Made by a program: the position numbers and the translations under genes
Notes under the pieces: generated by a model
What the model was told of the DNA's origin: nothing
Seen by the model: only the letters and a program-made list of their open reading frames with translations
Databases searched by the model: none
Part shown: piece after piece, positions 1-7,569 of the stretch
Position numbering within the stretch: the first letter of the stretch is position 1
Layout: the number at the start of each line of letters is the position of its first letter
Assembly: GCF_035998295.1 (NCBI RefSeq)
Contig: NZ_DASYHS010000024.1
Location: 1-64,000, forward strand
Length of the DNA: 64,000 nucleotides
Reading direction: 5' to 3'
Source of the DNA: DASYHS01 sp035998295
GTDB taxonomy: Bacteria > Pseudomonadota > Alphaproteobacteria > Azospirillales > Azospirillaceae

Positions 1-2
1 TG

Positions 3-641
3 TTCTGCCGCATCGCCGCGCGGGGCGCGCCCCTGGCCGAGGCCGCGCGCCGTGCCGGCTGCGCCCCCGGCTCGGCGCCGTGGTCGCGCGCGGACGTCCG
101 GGCCCGCCTCGTCGAACTGTCCGCCCAGGAGGAGAACCGGCGCGAGGCTCTCGTCGAGCAGATGCGCCGGCAGCACGACGAGCTGTACGGCAAGCTGGTC
201 GAGCAGGGGCACTTCCCCGCTGCCGCCCGTCTGCTGGCCCACCAGTGGCGCTTCGAGAAGGATGTCGGCGCCGTCCGAGCCGTGACCCGGGCCGAGCGCG
301 AGCGCCTGCGCGAGGACCTGCACGAGGAGGTCCGGGGCGAACTGCGCGAGGAACTGCGCGGCAAGATCCAGGCGGAACTGGTTGAGGAGCTGCGCAAGGA
401 GTTGGCCGGACTGCGCAAGGAAATGCGTGACGAGCTGCGCGCGGAAATGCGCGCCGGGCCGAAGACGAAAACCGGGACCGTGACGAAACATGACATTCCC
501 GCACGTTTCGACGCCCCGGTGCCCTCCGGCCCGCTGGCCGGCCCGCTGGTGGCCGCTCCGCAGAGCGCCGGCAGCCTGAAGGCCCGCCTGCGGGACCAGC
601 CCCTGCCGGTCCCCACCGGCAATCTCGCCCGGACCGCCTGA
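3..641 (+). CDS. Coiled-coil protein of unrecognised family, copy 1 (5' end outside window)
   Basis: The reading frame is open from the window edge and lines up residue for residue with the complete copy on the other strand near 40.1-40.8 kb, so only about 14 N-terminal residues are missing. The visible 212 residues run as follows: a short helical segment with an EAARRAG motif that resembles a helix-turn-helix; a conserved stretch (QHDELYGKLVEQG, then FEKDVGAVRA); about 70 residues of Glu/Arg/Leu heptads (REELRGKIQAELVEEL) that must form a coiled coil; a TVTKHDIPARFDAP motif; and a Pro/Gly/Leu/Ala linker with a basic tail. I do not recognise the family. The start of the helical region is loosely like small-terminase or regulator DNA-binding domains, which is inference only. 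Its promoter lies outside the window. A real gene is very likely because the copy is conserved along its full length. Confidence 0.8.
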   Translation, partial: FCRIAARGAPLAEAARRAGCAPGSAPWSRADVRARLVELSAQEENRREALVEQMRRQHDELYGKLVEQGHFPAAARLLAHQWRFEKDVGAVRAVTRAERERLREDLHEEVRGELREELRGKIQAELVEELRKELAGLRKEMRDELRAEMRAGPKTKTGTVTKHDIPARFDAPVPSGPLAGPLVAAPQSAGSLKARLRDQPLPVPTGNLARTA

Positions 642-647
642 ATATCC

Positions 648-670
648 CCTCTCCCGTGCAACGGGAGAGG
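648..670 (+). terminator. Perfect 10-bp hairpin after coiled-coil gene copy 1
   Basis: The arms CCTCTCCCGT and ACGGGAGAGG enclose a 3-nt loop (GCA), six bases after the stop codon. There is no U-run. The same hairpin, with loop TGC as written on the plus strand, follows the second copy of this gene at 40062-40084, and the flanking AAATACTCAACCG is also shared. It may terminate transcription, protect a 3' end or mark the end of a repeated unit. Confidence 0.6.
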
Positions 671-701
671 AAATACTCAACCGAATAGCGTCCGCAGAGG
701 A

Positions 702-926
702 ATGCGGGGCGAGGTCCGGGCGGAACTGAGGGAGGAGCTGCGCCGCGAGCTGCGCACCGGGACCGTGACGAAACATGACATTCCCCCACGTTTCGACGCC
801 CCGCTGCCCTCCGGTCCGCTGGCCGGCCCGCAGGCCGCCGCCGCTCCGCAAGGCGTCGGCGAACTGCGAAGTGTGCATTCCCGGCGCGGAGCTGGAAGCG
901 CCGTCAACCCGAGTCCGGAGCCCTGA
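702..926 (+). pseudogene. Truncated duplicate of the coiled-coil gene's 3' end
   Basis: This short frame begins MRGEVRAELREELRRELR, carries the TVTKHDIPPRFDAPLPSGPLAGP signature of the preceding gene and then diverges after APQGVGEL. The N-terminal domain and most of the coiled coil are absent. The same arrangement (full gene, hairpin, truncated 3' copy) occurs at 39.8-40.8 kb. The start codon has only a weak AGAGGA upstream. It is best read as a remnant of a tandem duplication or recombination; expression as a short peptide cannot be excluded. The rest of the gap up to the HAD gene shows no gene. Confidence 0.6.
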
Positions 927-1004
927 CCGGCGAGTGGACGCCCCGGGGCCGGACATGCTATCGGCGAGCACCCTCGGGGATCCGGGGGAAGGCGGAGGAA
1001 AGAC

Positions 1005-1640
1005 ATGATCCGGGCCGTGCTCTGGGACATCGACGGCACGCTGCTGGACAGCGAACCCCATCATTTCGCCGCGATGGCGGCCGTCTGCGCACGTCACGGC
1101 CATGTCCTGTCGCAGGCCGACTACGACCGGCTGCTCGGCCGCTCCATGCCCGAGGTCTACGCCCTGCTGGACGCGGTCGAACCGATGCCCTTCGACGTCG
1201 CGGACTTCGCCCGCGCCTGTACCGGGCGCTACGTGGAGACGGTCGCCTCGGTGCGGCCGCGTCCCGGCGCGCTGGAGAGGGTCGACTGGCTGGCGGCCCG
1301 CGGCGTGCCGCAGGCCTGCGTTTCCAACAGCGGGCGCGCCGTCGTCGATGCGAACATGGGGCGCATGGCGCGCGCTTCGCTCGCCTTCGCGATCAGCCGC
1401 GACGACGTCGTGCACGGCAAGCCGCATCCCGAGCCCTACCTGGCCGCGGCGGCGCGCCTGGGGCTCGCCCCGTCGGCCTGCCTCGTCGTCGAGGACAGCC
1501 CGGTCGGTGCCCGCTCGGCGCGGGCGGCCGGCATGAGGACCGTTGCCTGGCCGCAGGTCCCGGGCCTGGACTTCGACGGCGCGGAGGTCGTGGGCGACCT
1601 GGGCACGCTCGACTGGGCGGGCCTGCTGGAGCTGGCGTAG
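1005..1640 (+). CDS. HAD-superfamily phosphatase (beta-phosphoglucomutase-like)
   Basis: The 211-residue protein has the subclass I HAD layout. The nucleophile motif is WDIDGTLLDSEP at residues 4-15, with Asp5 as nucleophile and Asp7 as acid/base, followed by a small helical cap. Motif II is VSNSG near 105, the motif III Lys lies in GKPHPEPY near 140, and the motif IV acidic pair is in VVEDSPVGARSA near 163. These proteins dephosphorylate small phosphometabolites in the cytoplasm; the substrate cannot be read from sequence. The ATG is well supported by GGAGGAAAG eight bases upstream. It precedes proA in the same direction by about 100 bp and may share its transcript. Phosphoglycolate phosphatase or a sugar-phosphate mutase are alternative readings. 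Confidence 0.9.
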   Translation: MIRAVLWDIDGTLLDSEPHHFAAMAAVCARHGHVLSQADYDRLLGRSMPEVYALLDAVEPMPFDVADFARACTGRYVETVASVRPRPGALERVDWLAARGVPQACVSNSGRAVVDANMGRMARASLAFAISRDDVVHGKPHPEPYLAAAARLGLAPSACLVVEDSPVGARSARAAGMRTVAWPQVPGLDFDGAEVVGDLGTLDWAGLLELA

Positions 1641-1741
1641 GTTCCCGCCACCCGCTTCCCCGCCACGCAACGATCGGTTACGATCCGTTCCCCTTCGGCC
1701 CCCGGCAGGGGTTGAAGGGGAGCGGACGACGGAGACGACAG

Positions 1742-3034
1742 ATGACTGCGCTTGCCCACGGCTCAGCGACGGGAGCGGACGCGCTCGATACCGGGATGGA
1801 CGCGATCGGCCGCGCCGCGCGCGCGGCCTCGGCGATGCTGGCGGCCGTGCCGGCGGAGGCCAAGGCGCAGGCGCTGCGGGCTGCGGCGGCGCGCCTGCGG
1901 CAGGACTGCGGCCGGGTCCTCGCCGCCAACGCCGAGGACGTGGCGCAGGCCCGCGCCCGCGGGCTGACGGGCTCTCTGGTCGACCGGCTCGTCCTCGACC
2001 CGGCCCGCGTCGAGGCGATGGCGCGCGGGCTCGAGGACATCGCGGATCTGCCCGATCCCGTCGGCGGCATCATCGCCGAGTGGGAGCGGCCCAACGGGCT
2101 GCGGATCCGCCGCGTGCGCGTGCCGCTCGGGGTGATCGGCATCATCTATGAGAGCCGGCCGAACGTGACGGCCGATGCCGGCGGGCTGTGCCTGAAGTCC
2201 GGCAACGCCTGCATCCTGCGCGGCGGCTCGGAAAGCTTCGCGTCCTCCCGCGCGATCGCCGACGCGATGCGGGCCGGCATCGCGTCCGCCGGGCTGCCCG
2301 CCGACGCGATCCAGCTCGTCCCCACCACCGACCGCGCCGCCGTCGGCCGGATGCTGGCCATGGCCGAGCATATCGACGTGATCGTCCCGCGCGGCGGCCG
2401 CTCCCTGATCGAGCGCGTCGCCGCCGAGAGCCGCATCCCCGTCATCAAGCACCTGGACGGCATCTGCCACGTCTATGTCGACGCGGCGGCGGACGAGGCG
2501 AAGGCGCGTGCCGTGGTCATGAACTCCAAGATGCGCCGGACCTCGGTCTGCGGCGCGGCCGAGACGCTGCTGGTCGACCGGGCGGCGGCGGCGCGCCTGC
2601 TGGCGCCGCTGGTCCGCGACCTGCTGGAGGCCGGCTGCGAGGTCCGCGGCGACGAGGCGGTGCGCGCGGTCGACCCGCGCGTCCGCCCCGCCGCACCCGA
2701 GGACTGGGACACCGAATACCTGGACGCCGTGATCTCGGCCCGTGTCGTCGACGGAGTGGACGAGGCGGTCGCGCACGTCAACCGCCACGGCTCGCACCAC
2801 ACCGACGCCATCGTGACCGAGGATCGGGCCGCGGCCGCGCGCTTCACCGGCCGGGTCGACAGCGCGATCGTGCTCGTCAACGCCTCGACCCAGTTCGCGG
2901 ACGGCGCCGAGTTCGGCATGGGCGCCGAGATCGGCATCTCGACCGGCAAGCTGCACGCCCGCGGCCCGGTCGGGGCCGAGCAGCTCACCAGCTACAAATA
3001 CGTCGTCCTCGGCGACGGCCAGACCCGGCCGTGA
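1742..3034 (+). CDS. proA: Gamma-glutamyl phosphate reductase
   Basis: ProA reduces gamma-glutamyl phosphate to glutamate-5-semialdehyde with NADPH, the second step of proline synthesis from glutamate. The 430-residue product has the usual length (about 415-430) and the aldehyde-dehydrogenase-like fold. Visible motifs are YESRPNVT near 137, the nucleotide-binding KSGNACILRGG near 152, and the catalytic cysteine in SVCGAAE (Cys270). The ATG was chosen because GGAGACGACAG precedes it and the protein starts where the family does; an upstream in-frame start adds only ten Arg-rich residues. No proB is adjacent. The gene leads the block proA-nadD-rsfS-rlmH, which is conserved in alphaproteobacteria, with only ten bases before nadD. 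Confidence 0.97.
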   Translation: MTALAHGSATGADALDTGMDAIGRAARAASAMLAAVPAEAKAQALRAAAARLRQDCGRVLAANAEDVAQARARGLTGSLVDRLVLDPARVEAMARGLEDIADLPDPVGGIIAEWERPNGLRIRRVRVPLGVIGIIYESRPNVTADAGGLCLKSGNACILRGGSESFASSRAIADAMRAGIASAGLPADAIQLVPTTDRAAVGRMLAMAEHIDVIVPRGGRSLIERVAAESRIPVIKHLDGICHVYVDAAADEAKARAVVMNSKMRRTSVCGAAETLLVDRAAAARLLAPLVRDLLEAGCEVRGDEAVRAVDPRVRPAAPEDWDTEYLDAVISARVVDGVDEAVAHVNRHGSHHTDAIVTEDRAAAARFTGRVDSAIVLVNASTQFADGAEFGMGAEIGISTGKLHARGPVGAEQLTSYKYVVLGDGQTRP

Positions 3035-3044
3035 GAGCCTTGCC

Positions 3045-3692
3045 TTGAACCATCCCAGGCCCGTCACGAGGTGGTCGGGCCCGCTCTGGGCGGGGTTGCG
3101 CATCGGGTTGCTGGGCGGCTCGTTCAACCCCGCGCACGAAGGGCACCGCCACATCAGCATGGTGGCGCTGGCGACGCTCCGGCTCGACGCGGTGTGGTGG
3201 CTGGTCAGCCCGCAGAACCCGCTGAAGCCCCGCGCCGGGATGGAGGCGCTGGCAGGGCGGCTGGCCGAGGCGCGCAGGGTGGCGGCACACCCCCGGATCG
3301 TGCCGACCGCGATCGAGCGCGAGCTCGGCACCGTCTATACGGCCGAGACGCTGGACCGGCTGCATCGCCGCTTCCCGGGCACCCGTTTCGTGTGGCTGAT
3401 GGGGGCGGACAACCTCGCCCAGATCCCGCGCTGGCGCGATTGGCGGAAAATCTTCGAGCGTACCCCCGTTGCAGTGTTCAATCGGCCCCCATATTCTCTT
3501 AAGGCACTGGGCGGCAAGGCCGCGCGCCGCTTCCGCGACCGCCGGGTCGGCGCGGAGCGCGCAGGCGGCCTCGCCGCGCTCGATCCGCCGGCATGGGTGT
3601 ATCTGGATAGTCCGATGCACCCGGCCTCCGCGACCGAGATCCGCCGCCGGCGCGCCGCCCCGGCGCGGCGCGCGGACCGGGGCCTGTCGTGA
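3045..3692 (+). CDS. nadD: Nicotinate-nucleotide adenylyltransferase
   Basis: NadD transfers AMP from ATP to nicotinate mononucleotide, giving deamido-NAD in de novo NAD synthesis. The 215-residue sequence carries the nucleotidyltransferase signature GGSFNPAHEGHRHIS near residues 24-38 (GxFxPxHxGH class), with the His pair that binds ATP. WLMGADNLAQIPRW near 125 is a diagnostic NadD stretch, and a C-terminal SATEIRRR matches the ISSTxIR motif in reduced form. The start is a TTG ten bases after proA stops; no good in-frame ATG lies nearer the conserved region. The stop overlaps the GTG start of rsfS, so the two are probably translationally coupled. Confidence 0.95.
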   Translation: MNHPRPVTRWSGPLWAGLRIGLLGGSFNPAHEGHRHISMVALATLRLDAVWWLVSPQNPLKPRAGMEALAGRLAEARRVAAHPRIVPTAIERELGTVYTAETLDRLHRRFPGTRFVWLMGADNLAQIPRWRDWRKIFERTPVAVFNRPPYSLKALGGKAARRFRDRRVGAERAGGLAALDPPAWVYLDSPMHPASATEIRRRRAAPARRADRGLS

Positions 3693-4123
3693 CGGGGCCG
3701 TCAACCGGACACAGAGGTGGACCCATAGCTACGCTCAAAGAACGGGCTCCCGGACACGGGACGCAACCGAAGGATCTCAGCGACCTCGCCGTGAAGTCGC
3801 TGGACGACGACAAGGCCGAGGACATCTCCGTCATCGAGCTGGCCGGCAAGACCACGATCGCCGACTACATGATCATCGCGACCGGCCGCTCGACCCGCCA
3901 GGTCGGCGCCATGGCCGAGCATCTGCGCGAGAAGTTCAAGGACGCGGGGGTCGGCGGCGTGCAGATCGAAGGCATGCCCCAGGCGGACTGGGTGCTGATC
4001 GATGCCGGCGACGTCATCGTGCACCTGTTCCGGCCGGAAGTCCGCAGCTTCTACAATCTCGAGAAGATGTGGGGCATCGAGCCGCCGGCCTCGGCGGAGC
4101 GGGCGTTGACCCGCTACGCCTGA
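3689..4123 (+). CDS. rsfS: Ribosomal silencing factor RsfS
   Basis: RsfS binds ribosomal protein L14 on the 50S subunit and blocks subunit joining when nutrients are short. The 144 residues contain the family core: DISVIEL near 44, ADYMIIATGRSTRQV near 58, EGMPQADWVLIDAGDVIVHLF near 94, and the terminal RSFYNLEKMWG. About 28 N-terminal residues precede the conserved domain, so the GTG start, which overlaps the nadD stop (GTGA), could be slightly too far upstream. The position between nadD and rlmH is the standard arrangement in proteobacteria. Confidence 0.95.
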   Translation: MTGPSTGHRGGPIATLKERAPGHGTQPKDLSDLAVKSLDDDKAEDISVIELAGKTTIADYMIIATGRSTRQVGAMAEHLREKFKDAGVGGVQIEGMPQADWVLIDAGDVIVHLFRPEVRSFYNLEKMWGIEPPASAERALTRYA

Positions 4124-4168
4124 ACGGACGCGCCGCACGCGGGCCCCGCTGCGGCGCGGGAGGATGGA

Positions 4169-4627
4169 ATGAAGGTGTGGCTGGCCGCCGTCGGGCGGGC
4201 GCGGGCGGGCCCCGTGCGCGACTTGTTCGACGACTACGCCGGGCGCCTCGTCTGGCCTTTCGCGCTGCGTGAGGTCGAGCTGCGCCGGCGCGTCCCGCCG
4301 GAGGAACAGAAGCGCAGGGAGGCCGAGCTGCTGCTCGCAGCCATCCCGGCGGGGGCGGCGGTCGTCGCGCTTGACGAGCGGGGCCGGAACCTGACCAGCG
4401 AGTCCTTCGCCGGCCGCATCGGCGCCTGGCGCGACGGCGGCACCGGCGACCTCGCCTTCCTGATCGGCGGCGCGGACGGGCACGGAGAGGCGGCGGTCGG
4501 GCGCGCGGACCTGGTCCTGGCACTCGGCAGCATGACGTGGCCGCACATGATGGTGCGCGCGATGCTGATGGAGCAGATCTACAGGGCTCAGCAGATCCTC
4601 GCCGGTCACCCCTATCACCGGTCGTGA
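4169..4627 (+). CDS. rlmH: 23S rRNA pseudouridine-1915 N3-methyltransferase
   Basis: RlmH methylates pseudouridine 1915 in helix 69 of 23S rRNA using S-adenosylmethionine. The 152-residue length fits this minimal SPOUT enzyme. The trefoil-knot cofactor site shows as FLIGGADGHG near residue 97, and the diagnostic C-terminus LGSMTWPHMMVR...EQIYRAQQILAGHPYHR is intact. The ATG follows GGGAGGATGGA. It sits 45 bases after rsfS and continues the ribosome-associated part of the operon; gpmI begins about 60 bases later. Confidence 0.96.
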   Translation: MKVWLAAVGRARAGPVRDLFDDYAGRLVWPFALREVELRRRVPPEEQKRREAELLLAAIPAGAAVVALDERGRNLTSESFAGRIGAWRDGGTGDLAFLIGGADGHGEAAVGRADLVLALGSMTWPHMMVRAMLMEQIYRAQQILAGHPYHRS

Positions 4628-4690
4628 CGTCTCCGGCAGCATGTCGCCGGGCGGCACCGCCGGCGCCGCATCAACCACAATTTAACCACG

Positions 4691-6274
4691 ATGGGCACTA
4701 ACATGGCCGCCATGACCGAGACGAACCGCCCCCGCCCCGTCGTTCTCTGCGTCCTCGACGGCTGGGGCTGGCGCGAGGAGCGCGAGGACAACGCCGCAGC
4801 GCTCGCCGATACGCCGAACTTCGACCGGCTGTGGTCGTCCTGTCCCCATGCCTTCCTGAACGCCAGCGCGCAGGACGTCGGGCTGCCCGACGGGCAGATC
4901 GGCAACTCCGAGGTGGGGCACATGAACCTCGGCGCCGGCCGCGTCGTGCTCCAGGACCTGGTGATGATCGACGCGGCGATCGGACAGGGCGAGCTCGACC
5001 GCAACCCGGCGCTCGGCGGCCTCGTCGATGCCCTGCGGCAGAGCAAGGGCACCTGCCACCTGATGGGCCTGCTGTCTCCCGGCGGCGTGCACAGCCACCA
5101 GGACCACATGCTGGCGCTTGCGCGCACGGTCGCCGCGGCAGGCGTGCCGGTCGTGGTCCATGCCTTCACCGACGGCCGCGACGTGCCCCCGCAGAGTGCC
5201 CGCGAGCAGGTCGGCAGGTTCGTTGCCGCGATCGACGGCGTGCCCGGCATCCGTTTCGGCACCGTGATCGGCCGCTACTACGCGATGGACCGCGACAAGC
5301 GCTGGGAGCGCGTCGAGAAGGCGTACGGCGCGATGACGGCGGCCAAGGGGCTGGAGGCTGCCGACCCGCTGTCCGCGATCGATGCGGCGTACGCCGCCGG
5401 GACGAGCGACGAATTCATCCTGCCGACCGTGATCGGCGGCTACACCGGCATGACCGACGGCGACGGCGTGCTGATGGCCAATTTCCGCGCCGACCGGGCG
5501 CGGGAGATCCTGGCGGCGCTGCTCGAGCCCTCGTTCAAGGGCTTTGACCGCAACAAGCCCCTGCGCTTCGCCGCCGCCGTCGGCCTGGTCGAGTACTCGG
5601 ACGAGCTGAACCAGTACATGCAGGCGATCTTCCCGCCGAAGGAACTGACGCACACGCTGGGGGAGGTGGTGGCCGCGGCGGGGCTGAAGCAGCTCCGCAT
5701 CGCCGAGACCGAGAAGTACCCCCACGTCACCTTCTTCTTCAACGGCGGCGAGGAGAAGCAGTACCCGGGCGAGGCCCGCATCATGGTGCCGTCCCCGAAG
5801 GTCGCGACCTACGACCTGCAGCCGGAAATGTCGGCCCCCGAGATGACGGACAAGCTGGTCGACGCGGTCGGGAGCGGCGAGTTCGACCTCGTGGTCGTCA
5901 ACTACGCCAATCCCGACATGGTCGGGCATTCCGGGATCCTCGATGCCGCGATCCGGGCGGTCGAGGCGGTGGACCTTGGACTTGGCCGGCTCGAAGAGGC
6001 GGTCCGCCGCCGCGGCGGGGTGATGCTCGTGACCGCCGACCACGGCAACTGCGAGATGATGAAGGACCCGGAGACCGGCGGCCCCCACACCGCCCACACG
6101 CTGAACAGGGTGCCGGTGATCCTGGTCGGCGCGCCCTCGGGAGTGGCCCTGCGCGACGGCCGCCTCAGCGACGTCGCCCCGACGTTGCTGGAACTGATCG
6201 GCCTCGGCCAGCCGCACGAGATGACCGGCCGCTCCCTGATCGAGCGGGATTCGGCCCGCGCGGCGGCGGATTGA
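4691..6274 (+). CDS. gpmI: 2,3-bisphosphoglycerate-independent phosphoglycerate mutase
   Basis: GpmI interconverts 3- and 2-phosphoglycerate through a phosphoserine intermediate with two Mn ions. Residues visible are the metal-binding LDGWGW near 22, the nucleophile Ser73 in GNSEVGHMNLG, the substrate-binding FTDGRDVPP near 155, and the second metal site TADHGNCEMM near 451. At 527 residues it is slightly longer than the usual 510-515. ATG codons 4 and 7 codons downstream are reasonable alternative starts and no start has a clear ribosome site. The end overlaps or abuts envC, giving a tight gpmI-envC-ctpA arrangement seen widely in proteobacteria. Confidence 0.97.
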   Translation: MGTNMAAMTETNRPRPVVLCVLDGWGWREEREDNAAALADTPNFDRLWSSCPHAFLNASAQDVGLPDGQIGNSEVGHMNLGAGRVVLQDLVMIDAAIGQGELDRNPALGGLVDALRQSKGTCHLMGLLSPGGVHSHQDHMLALARTVAAAGVPVVVHAFTDGRDVPPQSAREQVGRFVAAIDGVPGIRFGTVIGRYYAMDRDKRWERVEKAYGAMTAAKGLEAADPLSAIDAAYAAGTSDEFILPTVIGGYTGMTDGDGVLMANFRADRAREILAALLEPSFKGFDRNKPLRFAAAVGLVEYSDELNQYMQAIFPPKELTHTLGEVVAAAGLKQLRIAETEKYPHVTFFFNGGEEKQYPGEARIMVPSPKVATYDLQPEMSAPEMTDKLVDAVGSGEFDLVVVNYANPDMVGHSGILDAAIRAVEAVDLGLGRLEEAVRRRGGVMLVTADHGNCEMMKDPETGGPHTAHTLNRVPVILVGAPSGVALRDGRLSDVAPTLLELIGLGQPHEMTGRSLIERDSARAAAD

Positions 6275-6276
6275 GC

Positions 6277-7569
6277 ATGGCGGGCGCGCATTCCGACCTC
6301 GGCAGTGGCGGGGGGCGCGCCCCGGTTCCGGTCCTCCTGGCGTTATGCGCCGTGCTCGCGGCGGGAACGGCGTCGGCCGCCGACAACCCTGCGGGCACGC
6401 TCCAGCGGGTCGAGCGGGAGCTGACCGCCAGCGGCAAGCGCGAGGCGGAGCTGAAGCGCGAGGCCGGACGCATCGCCGCCGAGCTGGGCGACCTGCGCCG
6501 ACGCCTCGTCGAGGGGGCCGCGCAGTCGCGCGCGGTCGAGCACGACCTCGCCGGCCTCGAGGAGAAGCTGCGCATCCTGCAGGAGCAGGAGGTGATACAG
6601 ACCGCCCGGCTGGAGGTCGAGCGCGCGCGCGTCTCCTCCCTGCTCGGCGCGCTCCAGCGCCTGTCCCGCGTCCCGACGGAGGCGCTCGCCGTGCGTCCGG
6701 AAGCCCCGGTCGACACACTGCGCGGCGCGCTGCTGCTGCGCTCGGCCGTGCCCGAGCTGGACCGCCGGGCCGAGGCGCTGGCCGGTGCGATCCGGGAGTT
6801 GGGCGAGCTGCGCGCCGGCATCGCCGAGCGTCGCGCGCAGGCGGAGGGGGTGCGCGCCGATCTTGCCCGCCGCGCGACCGAGATCGAGGATCTGGTCCGC
6901 CGCCGCGAGCAGCTCGCCGCCCGCACCGACGAGGAGCGCCGCGAGATGGAGCGCCGTTCGGCCCGTCTCGCCGCCGAAGCGAAGGACCTGCGCTCGCTGC
7001 TCCAGCGGATCGAGGCCGAGCGTGTCGCGAAGGCCGAGGAAGCGCGGCGCCAAGCCGAGGCGGAGGCCCGGGTCGCCGCCATCATTCCTCCCCGTCCGCC
7101 GGAACAGGGCGGTTCGGAACGCCACGCGACCCTGGTCGTGCCGCCCGCGCCGCCGGCGCGCGAGCCCGGGCGGGACGATGGCGCCCTCCTGCCGGCGGCC
7201 GGGCGCATCACCGTGCGCTACGGCGAGCCGGACCGGTTCGGCAACACCAGCCGCGGTCTCACCATCTCGGCCCGCCCGGGAACCCAGGTCGTCGCGCCCT
7301 TCGACGGGTCGATCATGTTCGCCGGCCCCTTCAAGGGGTACGGGCAAATCTTGATCGTGGAACATGCCGGCGGATATCATAGTCTGATCGCGGGACTGGG
7401 ACGCATCGACACACGAGTTGGCCAGCAGGTGCTGGCCGGTGAGCCCGTCGGCATCATGGCCGCGCCTGAAGACGGTAACCCCGACCTTTACTTCGAGCTG
7501 CGACGAAACGGTCAGCCCATCAATCCGCAGCGCGGCATGGCCGCACTTGGTGGGAAAGGACAAGGCTAG
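6277..7569 (+). CDS. EnvC-type murein hydrolase activator (degenerate LytM domain)
   Basis: The protein is exported: a hydrophobic signal segment (VPVLLALCAVLAAG) near residues 17-34 ends at TASAA. Residues 35-265 are almost wholly coiled coil, rich in Glu, Arg and Ala. A Pro-rich hinge leads to a C-terminal peptidase-M23/LytM domain (about 300-425). The zinc ligands of active LytM enzymes are missing: the first motif reads RGLTISA and the HxH motif is replaced by DLYFELR. This is the hallmark of EnvC-like activators, which switch on periplasmic amidases at the division site without cutting peptidoglycan themselves. The ATG begins three bases after the gpmI stop; a TTG overlapping that stop is an alternative. 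ctpA starts at the next base after this gene's stop. Confidence 0.92.
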   Translation: MAGAHSDLGSGGGRAPVPVLLALCAVLAAGTASAADNPAGTLQRVERELTASGKREAELKREAGRIAAELGDLRRRLVEGAAQSRAVEHDLAGLEEKLRILQEQEVIQTARLEVERARVSSLLGALQRLSRVPTEALAVRPEAPVDTLRGALLLRSAVPELDRRAEALAGAIRELGELRAGIAERRAQAEGVRADLARRATEIEDLVRRREQLAARTDEERREMERRSARLAAEAKDLRSLLQRIEAERVAKAEEARRQAEAEARVAAIIPPRPPEQGGSERHATLVVPPAPPAREPGRDDGALLPAAGRITVRYGEPDRFGNTSRGLTISARPGTQVVAPFDGSIMFAGPFKGYGQILIVEHAGGYHSLIAGLGRIDTRVGQQVLAGEPVGIMAAPEDGNPDLYFELRRNGQPINPQRGMAALGGKGQG

